Shown here: positions 1-7,813 of the stretch, in pieces
How positions within the stretch are numbered: position 1 is the first letter of the stretch
Layout: each line of letters opens with the position of its first letter
Assembly: GCA_012840385.1 (NCBI GenBank)
Contig: DULK01000028.1
Coordinates: 1 to 64,000 of the forward strand
Length of the DNA: 64,000 bases
Source of the DNA: Syntrophomonadaceae bacterium
Lineage (GTDB): Bacteria; Bacillota; DSM-12270; Thermacetogeniales; Thermacetogeniaceae
Reading direction: 5' to 3'
Notes under the pieces: generated by a model
Told to the model about the DNA's origin: nothing
The model's database searches: none
What the model saw: only the letters and a program-made list of their open reading frames with translations
Position numbers and translations under genes: made by a program

Positions 1-143
1 GTCCTGTCCGGCCCGGCACTCAAAGATACTTAATCAGTTAAAAGCAATTTATTTCATAAATATATTCTGTTGCTAGCTCGGCTACCTTAGCGCCCGTATT
101 GAGTGCCGGGGAGTCGAGCGGTAGACCGGCGGGTGTATTCGAT

Positions 144-425
144 GTATTTTCAGGGCAGACCACCACGCCGCCATCGGCGGCACCAACAGAGGAAAGAAAA
201 GCGGTTTATCCTTGGATGCGCAGCGACCTACGGAGGTTGTTACTCGCCCTTGACGAAGGAGCAGCTAACGGCAGCCGAAGCGAAACAGGAATTTGATAGG
301 CGACTCTGCGCCATGGATGGCGTCATAGGAGCCGGTCGGCTGCCGTCTGCGACAAGTCTTAGGGCGAGTTAAACCGGAGTCCGGGAGCAAGCGCAAGGAT
401 AAACCGAAACGTATTTTCAGGGCAG
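144..425. mobile_element. Structured MITE-like repeat, copy 1
   Basis: No protein is evident here. The core (about 202-406) is bounded by a perfect 13-bp inverted repeat (202-214 with 394-406) and contains further nested complementary arms: ACTCGCCCT near 241 with AGGGCGAGT near 361, and GCAGCCGA near 271 with TCGGCTGC near 335. A central hairpin lies at 309-322. The same core recurs at about 37325-37531. Copy 1 is flanked by a 15-bp direct repeat, GTATTTTCAGGGCAG, at 144-158 and 411-425. The right-hand copy is the reverse complement of the outer left end of copy 2, so the full element probably had about 30-bp terminal inverted repeats. It is either a non-autonomous transposable element, a structured RNA gene carried by one, or both. 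Confidence 0.7.
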
Positions 426-469
426 TGTATAATGTTTAAAATTAGAAATTACTGCAAGGGAGGAATGCG

Positions 470-1546
470 ATCATAAAAAACTTTTACTCTGGATTCATCA
501 AGCCTTACCGGCCGCAGATATCTCTTATCGCCGTCATTATCCTGTATATCGCCAACGCCCTCACCCTTTTCCCGCACTACTACTCCTATCTTGCCATGTA
601 CCTGACCGTTGTCGCTGCCGCCTTCTTTTTGTTGAACAAAAGTCCCCTCCGCTGGTTTCGGATTGGCCTGGCGGTCCTGTTGATGTTCATAACGGCAGCA
701 GGAACCACATACCATCTGGTTCCACAGCTGGGAGATGCCTTTAAACTCGGGATATTCGGCGATTATTTCAACTTTGGTATTTCAGTTTTTTTCATAACCG
801 GCGCTTTACTGGCCATCCTGTTAGGTTATCCCGAGCCGGCCCGGCTTGAAAAAGCGGTCGGCGTCACTCTTCTCGTTGCGTTTTGCACGGGTATGTTATC
901 GGTGATATTTCTGAATATCACGGAACCAAACCGCGGCAAATCTAGGGCGCGCATTGTTTTTCAGGAGCAGGTTGCATCCAAGAATTCGAAATACTCCTCT
1001 TGTCCCGCAGTATCACGGGATTTTAAAACCCGCGGCGGTTTGCTGTACTTTTTGGGTTCGTCACGCAATGGAATTAAGATGTTCTGCTTAAACCTGGACC
1101 AGGGAAAACTGGAATACTCCCTGAAGCTGGAGTTTCCTCCGGGCGCGGAACCCAACTATACCCCGGGGCTTGAACAGCGTGTGCTGAATCTGAAGGACGG
1201 ATTCCTTGAAGTCGAATATCCGGCGGCCTGCGGGCCGCCGGAAAGGGGCGAGTATCTTACCGTTACAAATGAAATAGACCTTGTAAAACGGAGAGTAGTC
1301 AGGCAAGATGCAAGGCCTCTTGCAGGTGAGACCATCATACCGATGAGATACCCTGACATAACCCCTTATAAAGTAACGACCATTTCGCTGGGAAAATACT
1401 CCGCCCTGCAGGTAACCGGCCGGTCGGTGGATTTTCGTTTTAAAATCGACCGGTTTGCCGAGCCTTCCATCGGTTATTATCACAAAGGCAAGATAGCAAT
1501 TGTAACCGATACGGGTAAGGCCTATATTATCGATGTATCAAATTAG
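470..1546 (+). CDS. Polytopic membrane protein with C-terminal extracytoplasmic domain, unknown function
   Basis: About 358 aa. Roughly five hydrophobic segments occupy the first 150 residues; a soluble beta-rich domain of about 200 residues follows. I do not recognise the family. The reading frame stays open well upstream of the first ATG (596) and already encodes membrane-protein-like sequence there. The only good ribosome binding site (AAGGGAGG, 456-463) sits 6 bases before an ATC codon at 470. Either this gene starts on a rare non-AUG codon, or the true ATG at 465 has been put out of frame by a small indel; translation from 596 would lose the first helix. It stands alone, with the structured repeat directly upstream. 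Confidence 0.6.
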   Translation: MIKNFYSGFIKPYRPQISLIAVIILYIANALTLFPHYYSYLAMYLTVVAAAFFLLNKSPLRWFRIGLAVLLMFITAAGTTYHLVPQLGDAFKLGIFGDYFNFGISVFFITGALLAILLGYPEPARLEKAVGVTLLVAFCTGMLSVIFLNITEPNRGKSRARIVFQEQVASKNSKYSSCPAVSRDFKTRGGLLYFLGSSRNGIKMFCLNLDQGKLEYSLKLEFPPGAEPNYTPGLEQRVLNLKDGFLEVEYPAACGPPERGEYLTVTNEIDLVKRRVVRQDARPLAGETIIPMRYPDITPYKVTTISLGKYSALQVTGRSVDFRFKIDRFAEPSIGYYHKGKIAIVTDTGKAYIIDVSN

Positions 1547-1655
1547 GCACAACAGATATACCTGGTGGCCTTCCGGAGGCTGAGTTAGCCGGTGCAGCAG
1601 CCCTGCCCTTCCGGTGAATAGCCACCCCTATTCTTAATTGGGTGTGCCGGTTAAC

Positions 1656-2543
1656 TTAGTTCTTCCGCTTTTGCAGTTTTTCAAATGCCCTGAATTCGCC
1701 GGCCTTATATAATGCCAGGACGATGACGATCATGGATACGGCCAGGGAAATGTCCGCCAGGGCCTGGTTGTCGATGCTGACCCAGTAGGAGAACGCCCGG
1801 GAGGCATTGTTGATGGTGCCGTGCAGGATCGAAGGGATGAAGATGTTGCCGGTCTTGACGTAGGCGTAGGCCAGGACGGTAAAGGTGGCGATGGAACCGA
1901 GTGCCAGGAAAAGGAGGCGGAGCGCATCCACCACCGCTGGGTAGCTGCTGACCGCGGGTGACAGCAGGGAAAGGGGCAGGTGCCAGAGGAACCAGATCAA
2001 GCCCCCGGCGATGAAGCCCGCCCACGGCCTGAGCCGATACAAAGCGGGAAACAGAAAGCCGCGCCAGCCGAACTCCTCCCCGAAGCCGAAGATGATGCCC
2101 GGGAAGACGTTGAAGATGGTCAGCCCGCCGATGGTGTAGAGGAAGAGCATTCCCCGGGGGGTAATACCTTTCGGGAGGGGCATCTGCTGGCCGGAGGCCG
2201 CCAGAATTTTATCGAGTTGGGCGAGGAAGGCCTCCCCGCTGAAGTCCCAGTGGACCGCCCCGGCGATGGTGAAGGCCAGGTAGTTTACGGCGGCGATCCC
2301 GATGCCGCCCAGCCAGAAGTAGAAGTAGTCCTGCCACCTTCCAAGCTTCAGGCCGGCGTCCCGGAACTTTTCTCCGTAAAAAAATGCTCTCGTGATCACC
2401 GCTGCCAGGGCGGGTGTCAGCATGTAAAACCCGGCGAGATATGCCCCGCTTTGGCCCAACGCCCTGGCGCCGGTAATGAATGCCCCCGACAGGGCAGTGA
2501 CGATTACCAAGTAAGCAATCAACCCCTTGGTGTTCCTGCTCAT
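1656..2543 (-). CDS. CPBP family intramembrane metalloprotease
   Basis: About 295 aa with seven or eight hydrophobic segments. The family signature is visible: an EExxxR motif in GFGEEFGWRGFLFPAL, then a downstream helix with the conserved histidine in WFLWHLPL. CPBP (Abi/CaaX-type, Rce1-like) proteins are membrane-embedded glutamate-dependent proteases; bacterial members act in prenylated-peptide processing, bacteriocin immunity or unknown roles. Two adjacent ATGs (2546, 2543) follow a GGAGGGG ribosome binding site, and 2543 has the better spacing. An ATG further upstream at 2576 is also possible. It is monocistronic, and nothing nearby suggests a substrate. Confidence 0.85.
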   Translation of the reverse strand: MSRNTKGLIAYLVIVTALSGAFITGARALGQSGAYLAGFYMLTPALAAVITRAFFYGEKFRDAGLKLGRWQDYFYFWLGGIGIAAVNYLAFTIAGAVHWDFSGEAFLAQLDKILAASGQQMPLPKGITPRGMLFLYTIGGLTIFNVFPGIIFGFGEEFGWRGFLFPALYRLRPWAGFIAGGLIWFLWHLPLSLLSPAVSSYPAVVDALRLLFLALGSIATFTVLAYAYVKTGNIFIPSILHGTINNASRAFSYWVSIDNQALADISLAVSMIVIVLALYKAGEFRAFEKLQKRKN

Positions 2544-2678
2544 CATACCCCTCCTGCAACCGGCTTCTCCGGCCAACCGGCGCCGGTTGTTTGTTATTTA
2601 TATACCCGGAAAAATACCTGTCTATGCTAGAGTAGGGTAAAAATGGCAGGTTGTCAACCATATGATGGCAGCAAAACA

Positions 2679-2728
2679 GACCCGCCGGCTAGTGTACCCT
2701 CAGTTCAGGGTGCTGGCCGGCGGGTCTT
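2679..2728 (-). terminator. Rho-independent terminator
   Basis: A long GC-rich hairpin, GACCCGCCGGC(T)AG with CTGGCCGGCGGGTC, is followed on the minus strand by a short T-rich stretch. It sits 50 bases downstream of the 58-aa gene at 2779-2955 and would end its transcript before the CPBP gene. Confidence 0.7.
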
Positions 2729-2778
2729 GGTCACCGGTAATCAAGTTTTTCACCTCTCGGAAGGGGTTGTTGCCCCGT

Positions 2779-2955
2779 TCAGAAGGGGTTTTTGATTCCA
2801 AGCTCTTTTAAGGCGTACTCGTAGAAGGTTGCCAGGTCGTCGTAGGGGAATTCGAGAACGACCTTTTTGTTGTCATCCCGCTCTTTCCCGGTTTCCACGA
2901 GCTTTACGTTCTCCTTCTTCCTTTCCTCTTCGACGATTCTCAGTGCCACCGCCAT
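2779..2955 (-). CDS. Small hypothetical protein, 58 aa
   Basis: ATG at 2955 follows a good GGAGGGAACGG ribosome binding site and the frame ends in TGA at 2779. The protein is highly charged: a Lys/Glu-rich N-terminal helix (EEERKKENVK) leads into a C-terminal segment ending in KNPF. There is no signal peptide or membrane segment. The family is not recognised. A strong terminator immediately downstream and a clear Shine-Dalgarno sequence support it as a real gene. Confidence 0.6.
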   Translation of the reverse strand: MAVALRIVEEERKKENVKLVETGKERDDNKKVVLEFPYDDLATFYEYALKELGIKNPF

Positions 2956-3255
2956 CTCCGTTCCCTCCTTTCGTTATTAATTTCTTCTGCCAATAGCTAC
3001 ATGCAAATCCCGTGCCAGCAGGTGAAAAATTTCTCAAACCCGAGTTGTTTTGGAGAATGGGAGTTCTAATACGCTGTGCCCGCTGGGGTACGGGTTAAGA
3101 ACAGATCGGTTAAAGCGGGGGGGCTGCAGGCCCTGGGCGGTGCCATCCTCCTCCCAGGAGCCACCCTGGTTGCTGGCGAAAACGGTGGAATGAACAGGAG
3201 CAAGTTCCATTTTTCGTGATAGTAAGTTCCGTAATTTCGGCACGGGCTGCCGCGT
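2956..3255. other. Intergenic, no gene recognised
   Basis: No reading frame here has a convincing ribosome binding site or family resemblance. A short plus-strand frame (about 3079-3210) contains an alanine/leucine-rich stretch that could be a relic of a secreted protein's signal region, but this is too weak to call. The upstream leader of the pst genes begins just after it. Confidence 0.4.
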
Positions 3256-3295
3256 TTGTGAAATAATTAACGAAAATTTGTGAAATATTTAACGA
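3256..3295 (+). promoter_or_regulatory. Tandem Rex-like operator repeats
   Basis: Two 18-bp copies, TTGTGAAATAATTAACGA (3256-3273) and TTGTGAAATATTTAACGA (3278-3295), lie 22 bp apart, two helical turns. Each is an imperfect palindrome, TTGTGAA-N4-TTAACGA. This resembles the clostridial Rex consensus TTGTTAA-N4-TTAACAA bound by the NADH-sensing repressor Rex. The repeats are directly visible; assignment to Rex is inference. Confidence 0.5.
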
Positions 3296-3336
3296 GCCGA
3301 TCCCTGTTTCTTGCTGTCGAAAAAGAAAATACGCCG

Positions 3337-3364
3337 TTAATAAATCCTTAATAAATCCTTAATA
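3337..3364 (+). promoter_or_regulatory. Pho-box-like direct repeats upstream of pstC
   Basis: Three TTAATA hexamers at an 11-bp period (TTAATAAATCC twice, then TTAATA). PhoP boxes of Gram-positive bacteria are TT(A/T/C)ACA-like hexamers repeated every 11 bp, so spacing and sequence both fit. Location about 120 bp upstream of a phosphate permease gene supports control by phosphate starvation. Confidence 0.6.
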
Positions 3365-3487
3365 TTGAACGGATAGAATAAATAAAGGACAAATCGCCTA
3401 TATATGAGGCGTTTACCCGCCTGCAGTGCGGATGACATGCTTTATTCTGACATTCAGGTATTAATTGCAGGGAGGGGAAGGCGGGAA

Positions 3488-4384
3488 ATGGCCCTTCAAC
3501 CTCAAGAAAAGGTTTTTCCCTTACTTCTTCTGATTTGTGCCCTGACTTCCATCCTCGTTGTAATTCTGGTGGGCGTCTTTGTCTTTCTTCAGGGTTACCC
3601 TGTGCTGGCAAAAACGGGCTTCTTCACCTTCCTGTTGGGCCGCAGCTGGCAGCCCGGACAGGGGGTCTACGGTATTCTCCCGATGGTGGTGGGTACCGTT
3701 GTGGTGACGCTGCTTTCCCTGATCATCGGGGTTCCGCTCGGGATTGCCACGGCCATTTTTCTCGCCGAGCTAGCCCCGGAGGGGGCGGCTGCCTGGACGC
3801 GGCGCGCCATTGAACTGCTGGCCGGCATCCCGTCGGTGGTTTACGGCCTGTTCGGCATGGTCACCATCGTACCCCTGGTGCGCTACATCGCCTCCAACTG
3901 GTTTGGGGCATGGCTTTCCCCGGAAATGAAAACAGGGTACGGCATCCTGGCCGCATCCCTGGTCCTGGCGATCATGATCCTGCCGACCATTGTCAGCATT
4001 TCGGAGGATGCCCTCCGGGCGGTGCCCCGAGAATACAAAGAGGGCTCCTTTGCCCTGGGCGTGCCCCACTGGCAGACCATCGTCCACGTCCTGCTTCCGG
4101 CGGCGCGTTCGGGTATTATCGCCGGGGTGGTGCTCGGGATGGGCAGGGCGATCGGCGAAACCATGGCGATCCTGATGGTGGCGGGGAACGCCCCCGCCCT
4201 GCCGCGTTCAATTTTTTCCCCGGTGCGCACCATGAGCGGGAATATAGGCCTGGAGATGGGGTACGCCTCGGGTTCCCACGCCCAGGCCCTTTTCGCCACA
4301 GGCATTGTCCTGTTCCTGGTGATCATGCTGCTGAACGGCTTTGCCCTGCTCTTCACCGGCAGGCGGGCGGTGAGAACCCCATGA
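3488..4384 (+). CDS. pstC: Phosphate ABC transporter permease PstC
   Basis: About 298 aa inner-membrane permease, one half of the channel of the high-affinity phosphate importer. It has six hydrophobic helices and the binding-protein-dependent permease EAA-like loop (ALGVPHWQTIVHVLLPAARSG). A PstC-typical stretch, AIGETMAILMVAGNAP, is near residues 220-235. I chose the ATG at 3488 because GGAGGGGAAGG precedes it and the protein then starts just before the first helix; the in-frame ATG at 3404 would add an unlikely hydrophilic leader. It overlaps pstA by 4 bp (ATGA), implying translational coupling. Tandem Pho-box-like repeats lie upstream. Confidence 0.93.
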   Translation: MALQPQEKVFPLLLLICALTSILVVILVGVFVFLQGYPVLAKTGFFTFLLGRSWQPGQGVYGILPMVVGTVVVTLLSLIIGVPLGIATAIFLAELAPEGAAAWTRRAIELLAGIPSVVYGLFGMVTIVPLVRYIASNWFGAWLSPEMKTGYGILAASLVLAIMILPTIVSISEDALRAVPREYKEGSFALGVPHWQTIVHVLLPAARSGIIAGVVLGMGRAIGETMAILMVAGNAPALPRSIFSPVRTMSGNIGLEMGYASGSHAQALFATGIVLFLVIMLLNGFALLFTGRRAVRTP

Positions 4385-5229
4385 TGAGCATGCAGGCCAA
4401 GGAGAGGCTGGCAAAAGCGGTGATCTGGGGCGCTGCTCTGATCACGGTGTGCATCCTGGCATTGATCATCGGCTACATCCTGGTACAGGGTATCGCCAAA
4501 CTGAGCCTTTCCTTTTTCCTTGAAAATCCCCGCCGCATGGGAAGCGAGGGAGGTATCTTCTCTCCCCTCATCGGCACCATCTACTTCACCTGCCTGACCA
4601 TGCTTCTGGCCGCCCCGGTGGGGATTGGCGCCGCCGTCTACCTGACCGAATTCACCCGCGAGGGTCCCCTGGTGAGGGTCATCAGGTTTGCCACGGATGC
4701 CCTGGCGGGGATACCCTCCATCGTGATCGGGCTTTTCGGCTTCGCCTTTTTCGTGGTCTTCCTGAAGCCGCTGACAGGGGGCTGGTCGATTTTGTCCGGC
4801 AGCCTGACCGCTTTCTGCATGATCCTGCCGACCGTCGTGAGGGCCTCGGAGGAGGCGATCAAGGCCGTTCCGGCGGCCTACCGGGAGGGCAGCCTTGCCC
4901 TCGGGGCCAGCAAGTGGCAGACGGTTCTCTGGGTCGTCCTGCCGAGCGCAATGCCGGGCATACTGACAGGAGTACTGCTGGGAGTGGGCCGCGTGATCGG
5001 GGAAACCGCCCCTCTCCTGCTGACCCTGGGGGGCTCCCTGCTGATCCCCCGCTCCATCTTTCAACCGGCGCGCACCCTGTCCATGCACCTCTACCTTGTG
5101 GCCATGGAGACCGGCGAGTTCTCCGTGGCTTTCGGGACCGCGGCGGTCCTGGTGATCGTCATCCTGTTGTTAAACCTGCTGAGCCACACCCTGATGCGGC
5201 GCCTCATGATCAGGATAGGGGGGCGATGA
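4381..5229 (+). CDS. pstA: Phosphate ABC transporter permease PstA
   Basis: About 282 aa, the second permease of the phosphate importer. Six helices; the cytoplasmic coupling loop (ALGASKWQTVLWVVLPSAMPG) and a GETAPLLLTLGG segment are typical of PstA. Translation begins at the ATG that overlaps the pstC stop. The ATPase gene pstB, the phosphate-binding protein pstS and phoU, which usually follow or precede, are absent: the next gene is an unrelated dehydrogenase 80 bp downstream. The transporter must obtain those parts from elsewhere in the genome. Confidence 0.93.
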   Translation: MMSMQAKERLAKAVIWGAALITVCILALIIGYILVQGIAKLSLSFFLENPRRMGSEGGIFSPLIGTIYFTCLTMLLAAPVGIGAAVYLTEFTREGPLVRVIRFATDALAGIPSIVIGLFGFAFFVVFLKPLTGGWSILSGSLTAFCMILPTVVRASEEAIKAVPAAYREGSLALGASKWQTVLWVVLPSAMPGILTGVLLGVGRVIGETAPLLLTLGGSLLIPRSIFQPARTLSMHLYLVAMETGEFSVAFGTAAVLVIVILLLNLLSHTLMRRLMIRIGGR

Positions 5230-5307
5230 CAGGATAAACCGGAATTTCAAGGCCGGTGTTATTTGGTAAATTTTCTAATCACCTAAATATGAAGAGGAGA
5301 TGAAGCC

Positions 5308-6360
5308 TTGCAGCAAGAGATATTTCCCTCCGGGGTATTGAAAGAGTTTGCCGTCCGGGTGTTGGAGGCCGCCGGGGTAGATCCGGAGGAGAGCGAGGTG
5401 GTTGCCGATAACCTGGTTACCGCCAACCTGCGGGGGATCGACTCCCACGGGATCGTGCGCCTCCCTCTCTACGTGGAGCGTCTCGAGGCCGGGCTCATCG
5501 CCCGCCGCACGAAGATCGACGTGGTGCGGGACGCCCCTGCGGCCTGTGTCCTGGATGCCAACAACGGATGGGGTGCGGTGGCAGGCCTGGCCGGGATACG
5601 GCAGGCCATCGAAAAGGCGCGCCGGAGCGGTGTTGGGGTGGCGGTGGTCAGGAATTCAAACCACTTTGGGATTGCCGCCTATTACGCCCAGGAGGCGGTG
5701 GCAGAGACCATGATCGGGGTTTCCATGACCAACGCTTCTGCCAACATGGCGCCCTGGGGGGGCTGCGACCCCTACTTCGGGACAAACCCGATCTGCGTGG
5801 CCGTTCCGGCAGGTAAGGAAAGGCCGGTTATCTACGATGGGGCGACCAGCGTTGTGGCCATCGGCAAGATCGTGCTCGCCGCCAAGAAAGGGGAGCCGAT
5901 TCCCCTTGATTGGGCACTGGACGGCCGGGGGAACCCGACCACAGATCCCGGTGCCGTCATGGCCGGGGGAACCTTGCTTCCCCTGGGCGGCTACAAGGGT
6001 TACGGCCTTGCCCTGATGGTGGACGTCCTGAGCGGGATCCTCTCGGGCGCGGCCTTCGGCCCCTATGTCAGCAACCTGCGGCGCATGGACGCCCCGCAGA
6101 ACGTCGGGCACTTTTTCGCCGCCCTCAACATCTCGGCCTTTCTTGACCCGCAGGAGTTCCTGGAAGACATGGAGCGCCTGGTGGAAGATATCAAGCACGC
6201 CCGCCTTGCTGCAGGCAGCAGGGAGATCTACCTGCCCGGGGAGATCGAGTGGAACTGGGAGGAGAGGCGGCGGCGGGAGGGCATCCCGGTTCCGGAGGGG
6301 GTGCTGGAGGAACTGCGCGCCCTCGGAGAGCGCTACCGGGTTGATCTGCCTTGTGAATAG
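5308..6360 (+). CDS. Malate/L-lactate dehydrogenase family oxidoreductase (Ldh_2)
   Basis: About 350 aa, full length for the Ldh_2/MDH2 family of NAD(P)-dependent 2-hydroxyacid oxidoreductases (malate, sulfolactate, ureidoglycolate, L-lactate). The N-terminal DSHGIVRLPLYVERL block (about residues 49-63) carries the conserved DSHG. A conserved NxxHFG block (NSNHFGIAAYYA) sits near residue 115, and the GGYKGYGLALMVDVLSG block near 228-244. The TTG start at 5308 follows GAGGAG. The exact substrate cannot be told from sequence. The stop codon lies at the edge of a dispersed repeat (6357-6440). Confidence 0.85.
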   Translation: MQQEIFPSGVLKEFAVRVLEAAGVDPEESEVVADNLVTANLRGIDSHGIVRLPLYVERLEAGLIARRTKIDVVRDAPAACVLDANNGWGAVAGLAGIRQAIEKARRSGVGVAVVRNSNHFGIAAYYAQEAVAETMIGVSMTNASANMAPWGGCDPYFGTNPICVAVPAGKERPVIYDGATSVVAIGKIVLAAKKGEPIPLDWALDGRGNPTTDPGAVMAGGTLLPLGGYKGYGLALMVDVLSGILSGAAFGPYVSNLRRMDAPQNVGHFFAALNISAFLDPQEFLEDMERLVEDIKHARLAAGSREIYLPGEIEWNWEERRRREGIPVPEGVLEELRALGERYRVDLPCE

Positions 6361-6440
6361 ATGTCTGAGGCAGGATGTCGGATGGGAAGCTTGCAGGAAC
6401 TAGCTAACGCCGGTTCCGAATCAACCTCCAAACCTGACTG
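6357..6440 (+). repeat. Dispersed repeat, copy 1 (inverted relative to 59540-59623)
   Basis: An 84-bp stretch whose reverse complement matches 59540-59623 over its whole length with scattered substitutions; both share the end CTGCCTCAGACATCTAT. It begins at the stop codon of the dehydrogenase. No coding function is apparent. Confidence 0.7.
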
Positions 6441-6529
6441 CCTTAAAAATTGTCTGCTCCCCCGGGAATTATCATCGGAGGCCGGCATAAAGATTAGGGA
6501 GACCACTTTTCTGTGGGGAGGAGTATCCC

Positions 6530-6802
6530 CTGGAGCCACTTCAAGCGGTACAGACCCTGATCTTCATGTCAGTGGTGGTGGAGGCCCTGACGGCGGTTTT
6601 CCGGCAGTTCGTAAGCAAAAAGGCCACCCAACTGGTTTCCATGCTGGTCGGGGTCACCCTCTGCTTTGCCTACCAGGTCGGCATTTTTACCGGCCTCGGA
6701 CTCCGGTCGAACTACCCTTTTGTCGATTACTTCGTCTCCGGCATCATCATTTCCCAGGGTTCCAACGCCCTTTCCGAACTCTTCAAGCTCAGGTATAAAT
6801 AG
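6530..6802 (+). CDS. Small integral membrane protein, unknown
   Basis: From CTG 6530 about 90 aa; from ATG 6566, 78 aa. Two hydrophobic helices (around VSMLVGVTLCFAYQVGIF and YFVSGIIISQGSNALSEL) with a short loop between them. This topology resembles small phage-holin-like or accessory membrane proteins, but no family is recognised. GGGGAGGAG (6515-6523) lies 6 bases before a CTG codon, whereas the first ATG is 43 bases from that site. Either translation starts at CTG, or the ATG is used without a clear ribosome binding site. Confidence 0.55.
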   Translation: MEPLQAVQTLIFMSVVVEALTAVFRQFVSKKATQLVSMLVGVTLCFAYQVGIFTGLGLRSNYPFVDYFVSGIIISQGSNALSELFKLRYK

Positions 6803-6928
6803 CCACGTTGACATTTTTCCAGAATTAGGTTAAGCTTAAGCCAGGTATCCCGGCGTAGGTGATATTATATCCCTCCCACAATATGACTTGTGACGGGTTT
6901 TTTCCCAGGATATTCTCCGGGAGGTGGC

Positions 6929-7645
6929 GTGAGGGTGAATCTTATTGACGGGATAATCCTGCTGCTGCTGGCGGCAGGAGCCTGGCAGGGCTATCGCAGG
7001 GGCCTGATCTGCACGGCAGGCGGCCTGATCGGTTTTTTCGCCGGGGTCTGGCTGGCGGGACGATACTATCTCCCCTTTGCCCGCTTCCTGGGGGAGCGCC
7101 TGGGGCTGGAAAAGCTGCTGACGGCAATTTTTATTCCCTTATGCGCAGGGATTCCGGCAGGCGGCGCGGGAATTTTGCCCTTTATGACGGGGATGGGCCC
7201 TGGAGCCGTCGATCCCTCCGGCTTCCCACCCCCCCTTTGGGAGCCGGTGATAGCCCTGCAGTCCGGCCTGTCGGCGGCCACCCGTGCCCATCTCCTGGCG
7301 GGTGCGGTGACAAAGTTGATTGCCTTTTTTATTATCTGGGGATGCGTTACCTATCTCACCGGCCTGGCTGCCGCCGTTCTGACCCGGGTCGCCCACCTCT
7401 TCTTTCTGGGCGGCCTCAACAGGCTGGGCGGTGTGGGGCTCGGCCTTGTTGAGCGAACCCTTGCCGTCACCGTTGCCGTGGGGATGCTGACACCTCTGGT
7501 GTTCAGTTTTGCACTGAACGCCTCCGGCTCCGGTGTTGCGGCAGGGATTGCGAAGGCCTGGCGGACCTCCCTCCTGATACCCTATTTCACGAAGGGCTGG
7601 AATGCGGCGGCGCCGGTGCTGCAGCAGTTTTTTCATATGATCTGA
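6929..7645 (+). CDS. CvpA family membrane protein
   Basis: About 238 aa with four main hydrophobic segments. The N-terminal pattern NLIDGIILLLLAAGAWQGYRRGL is characteristic of CvpA/colicin V production proteins, which are found beside DNA-repair or cell-envelope genes and whose biochemical role is unsettled. A long loop (about residues 85-130) contains a Pro/Gly-rich stretch. Start GTG 6929 (or GTG 6935) follows GGGAGG; an in-frame ATG further upstream would add an unlikely leader. The gene appears monocistronic; selD has its own promoter downstream. Confidence 0.75.
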   Translation: MRVNLIDGIILLLLAAGAWQGYRRGLICTAGGLIGFFAGVWLAGRYYLPFARFLGERLGLEKLLTAIFIPLCAGIPAGGAGILPFMTGMGPGAVDPSGFPPPLWEPVIALQSGLSAATRAHLLAGAVTKLIAFFIIWGCVTYLTGLAAAVLTRVAHLFFLGGLNRLGGVGLGLVERTLAVTVAVGMLTPLVFSFALNASGSGVAAGIAKAWRTSLLIPYFTKGWNAAAPVLQQFFHMI

Positions 7646-7736
7646 CCGGTCGGACGGTTTGAACCCTATGGAAAATAGTCCGGGGTGGCGCAGGCGCATC
7701 CTGGAGGAAGCGGGGTGTGTTTCCGATCACCGACCC

Positions 7737-7745
7737 TGGTATAAT
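7737..7745 (+). promoter_or_regulatory. Extended -10 promoter for selD-yedF
   Basis: TGGTATAAT: a consensus TATAAT at 7740-7745 with the extended TGn element, about 70 bp upstream of the selD start. No strong -35 is seen, as is usual for extended -10 promoters. Confidence 0.55.
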
Positions 7746-7813
7746 GTTAATTGACGGTCAAACAAATTTTAACCGACCGCCGGGCAGAATAACCTTGAAG
7801 GGGGTGACTGGCG

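Noticed and set aside
3079-3210. Possible pstS relic upstream of pstC
   Set aside because: Only a short Ala/Leu-rich frame; no phosphate-binding motifs can be recognised.
3883-5088. A 401-codon open frame on the minus strand
   Set aside because: Antisense shadow of pstC/pstA; composition rich in Gly, Gln, His and Pro with no ribosome binding site, while both plus-strand genes are certain.
7660-7746. Short frame MENSPGWRRRILEEAGC before selD
   Set aside because: 28 codons, no ribosome binding site, and it runs through the selD -10 element.
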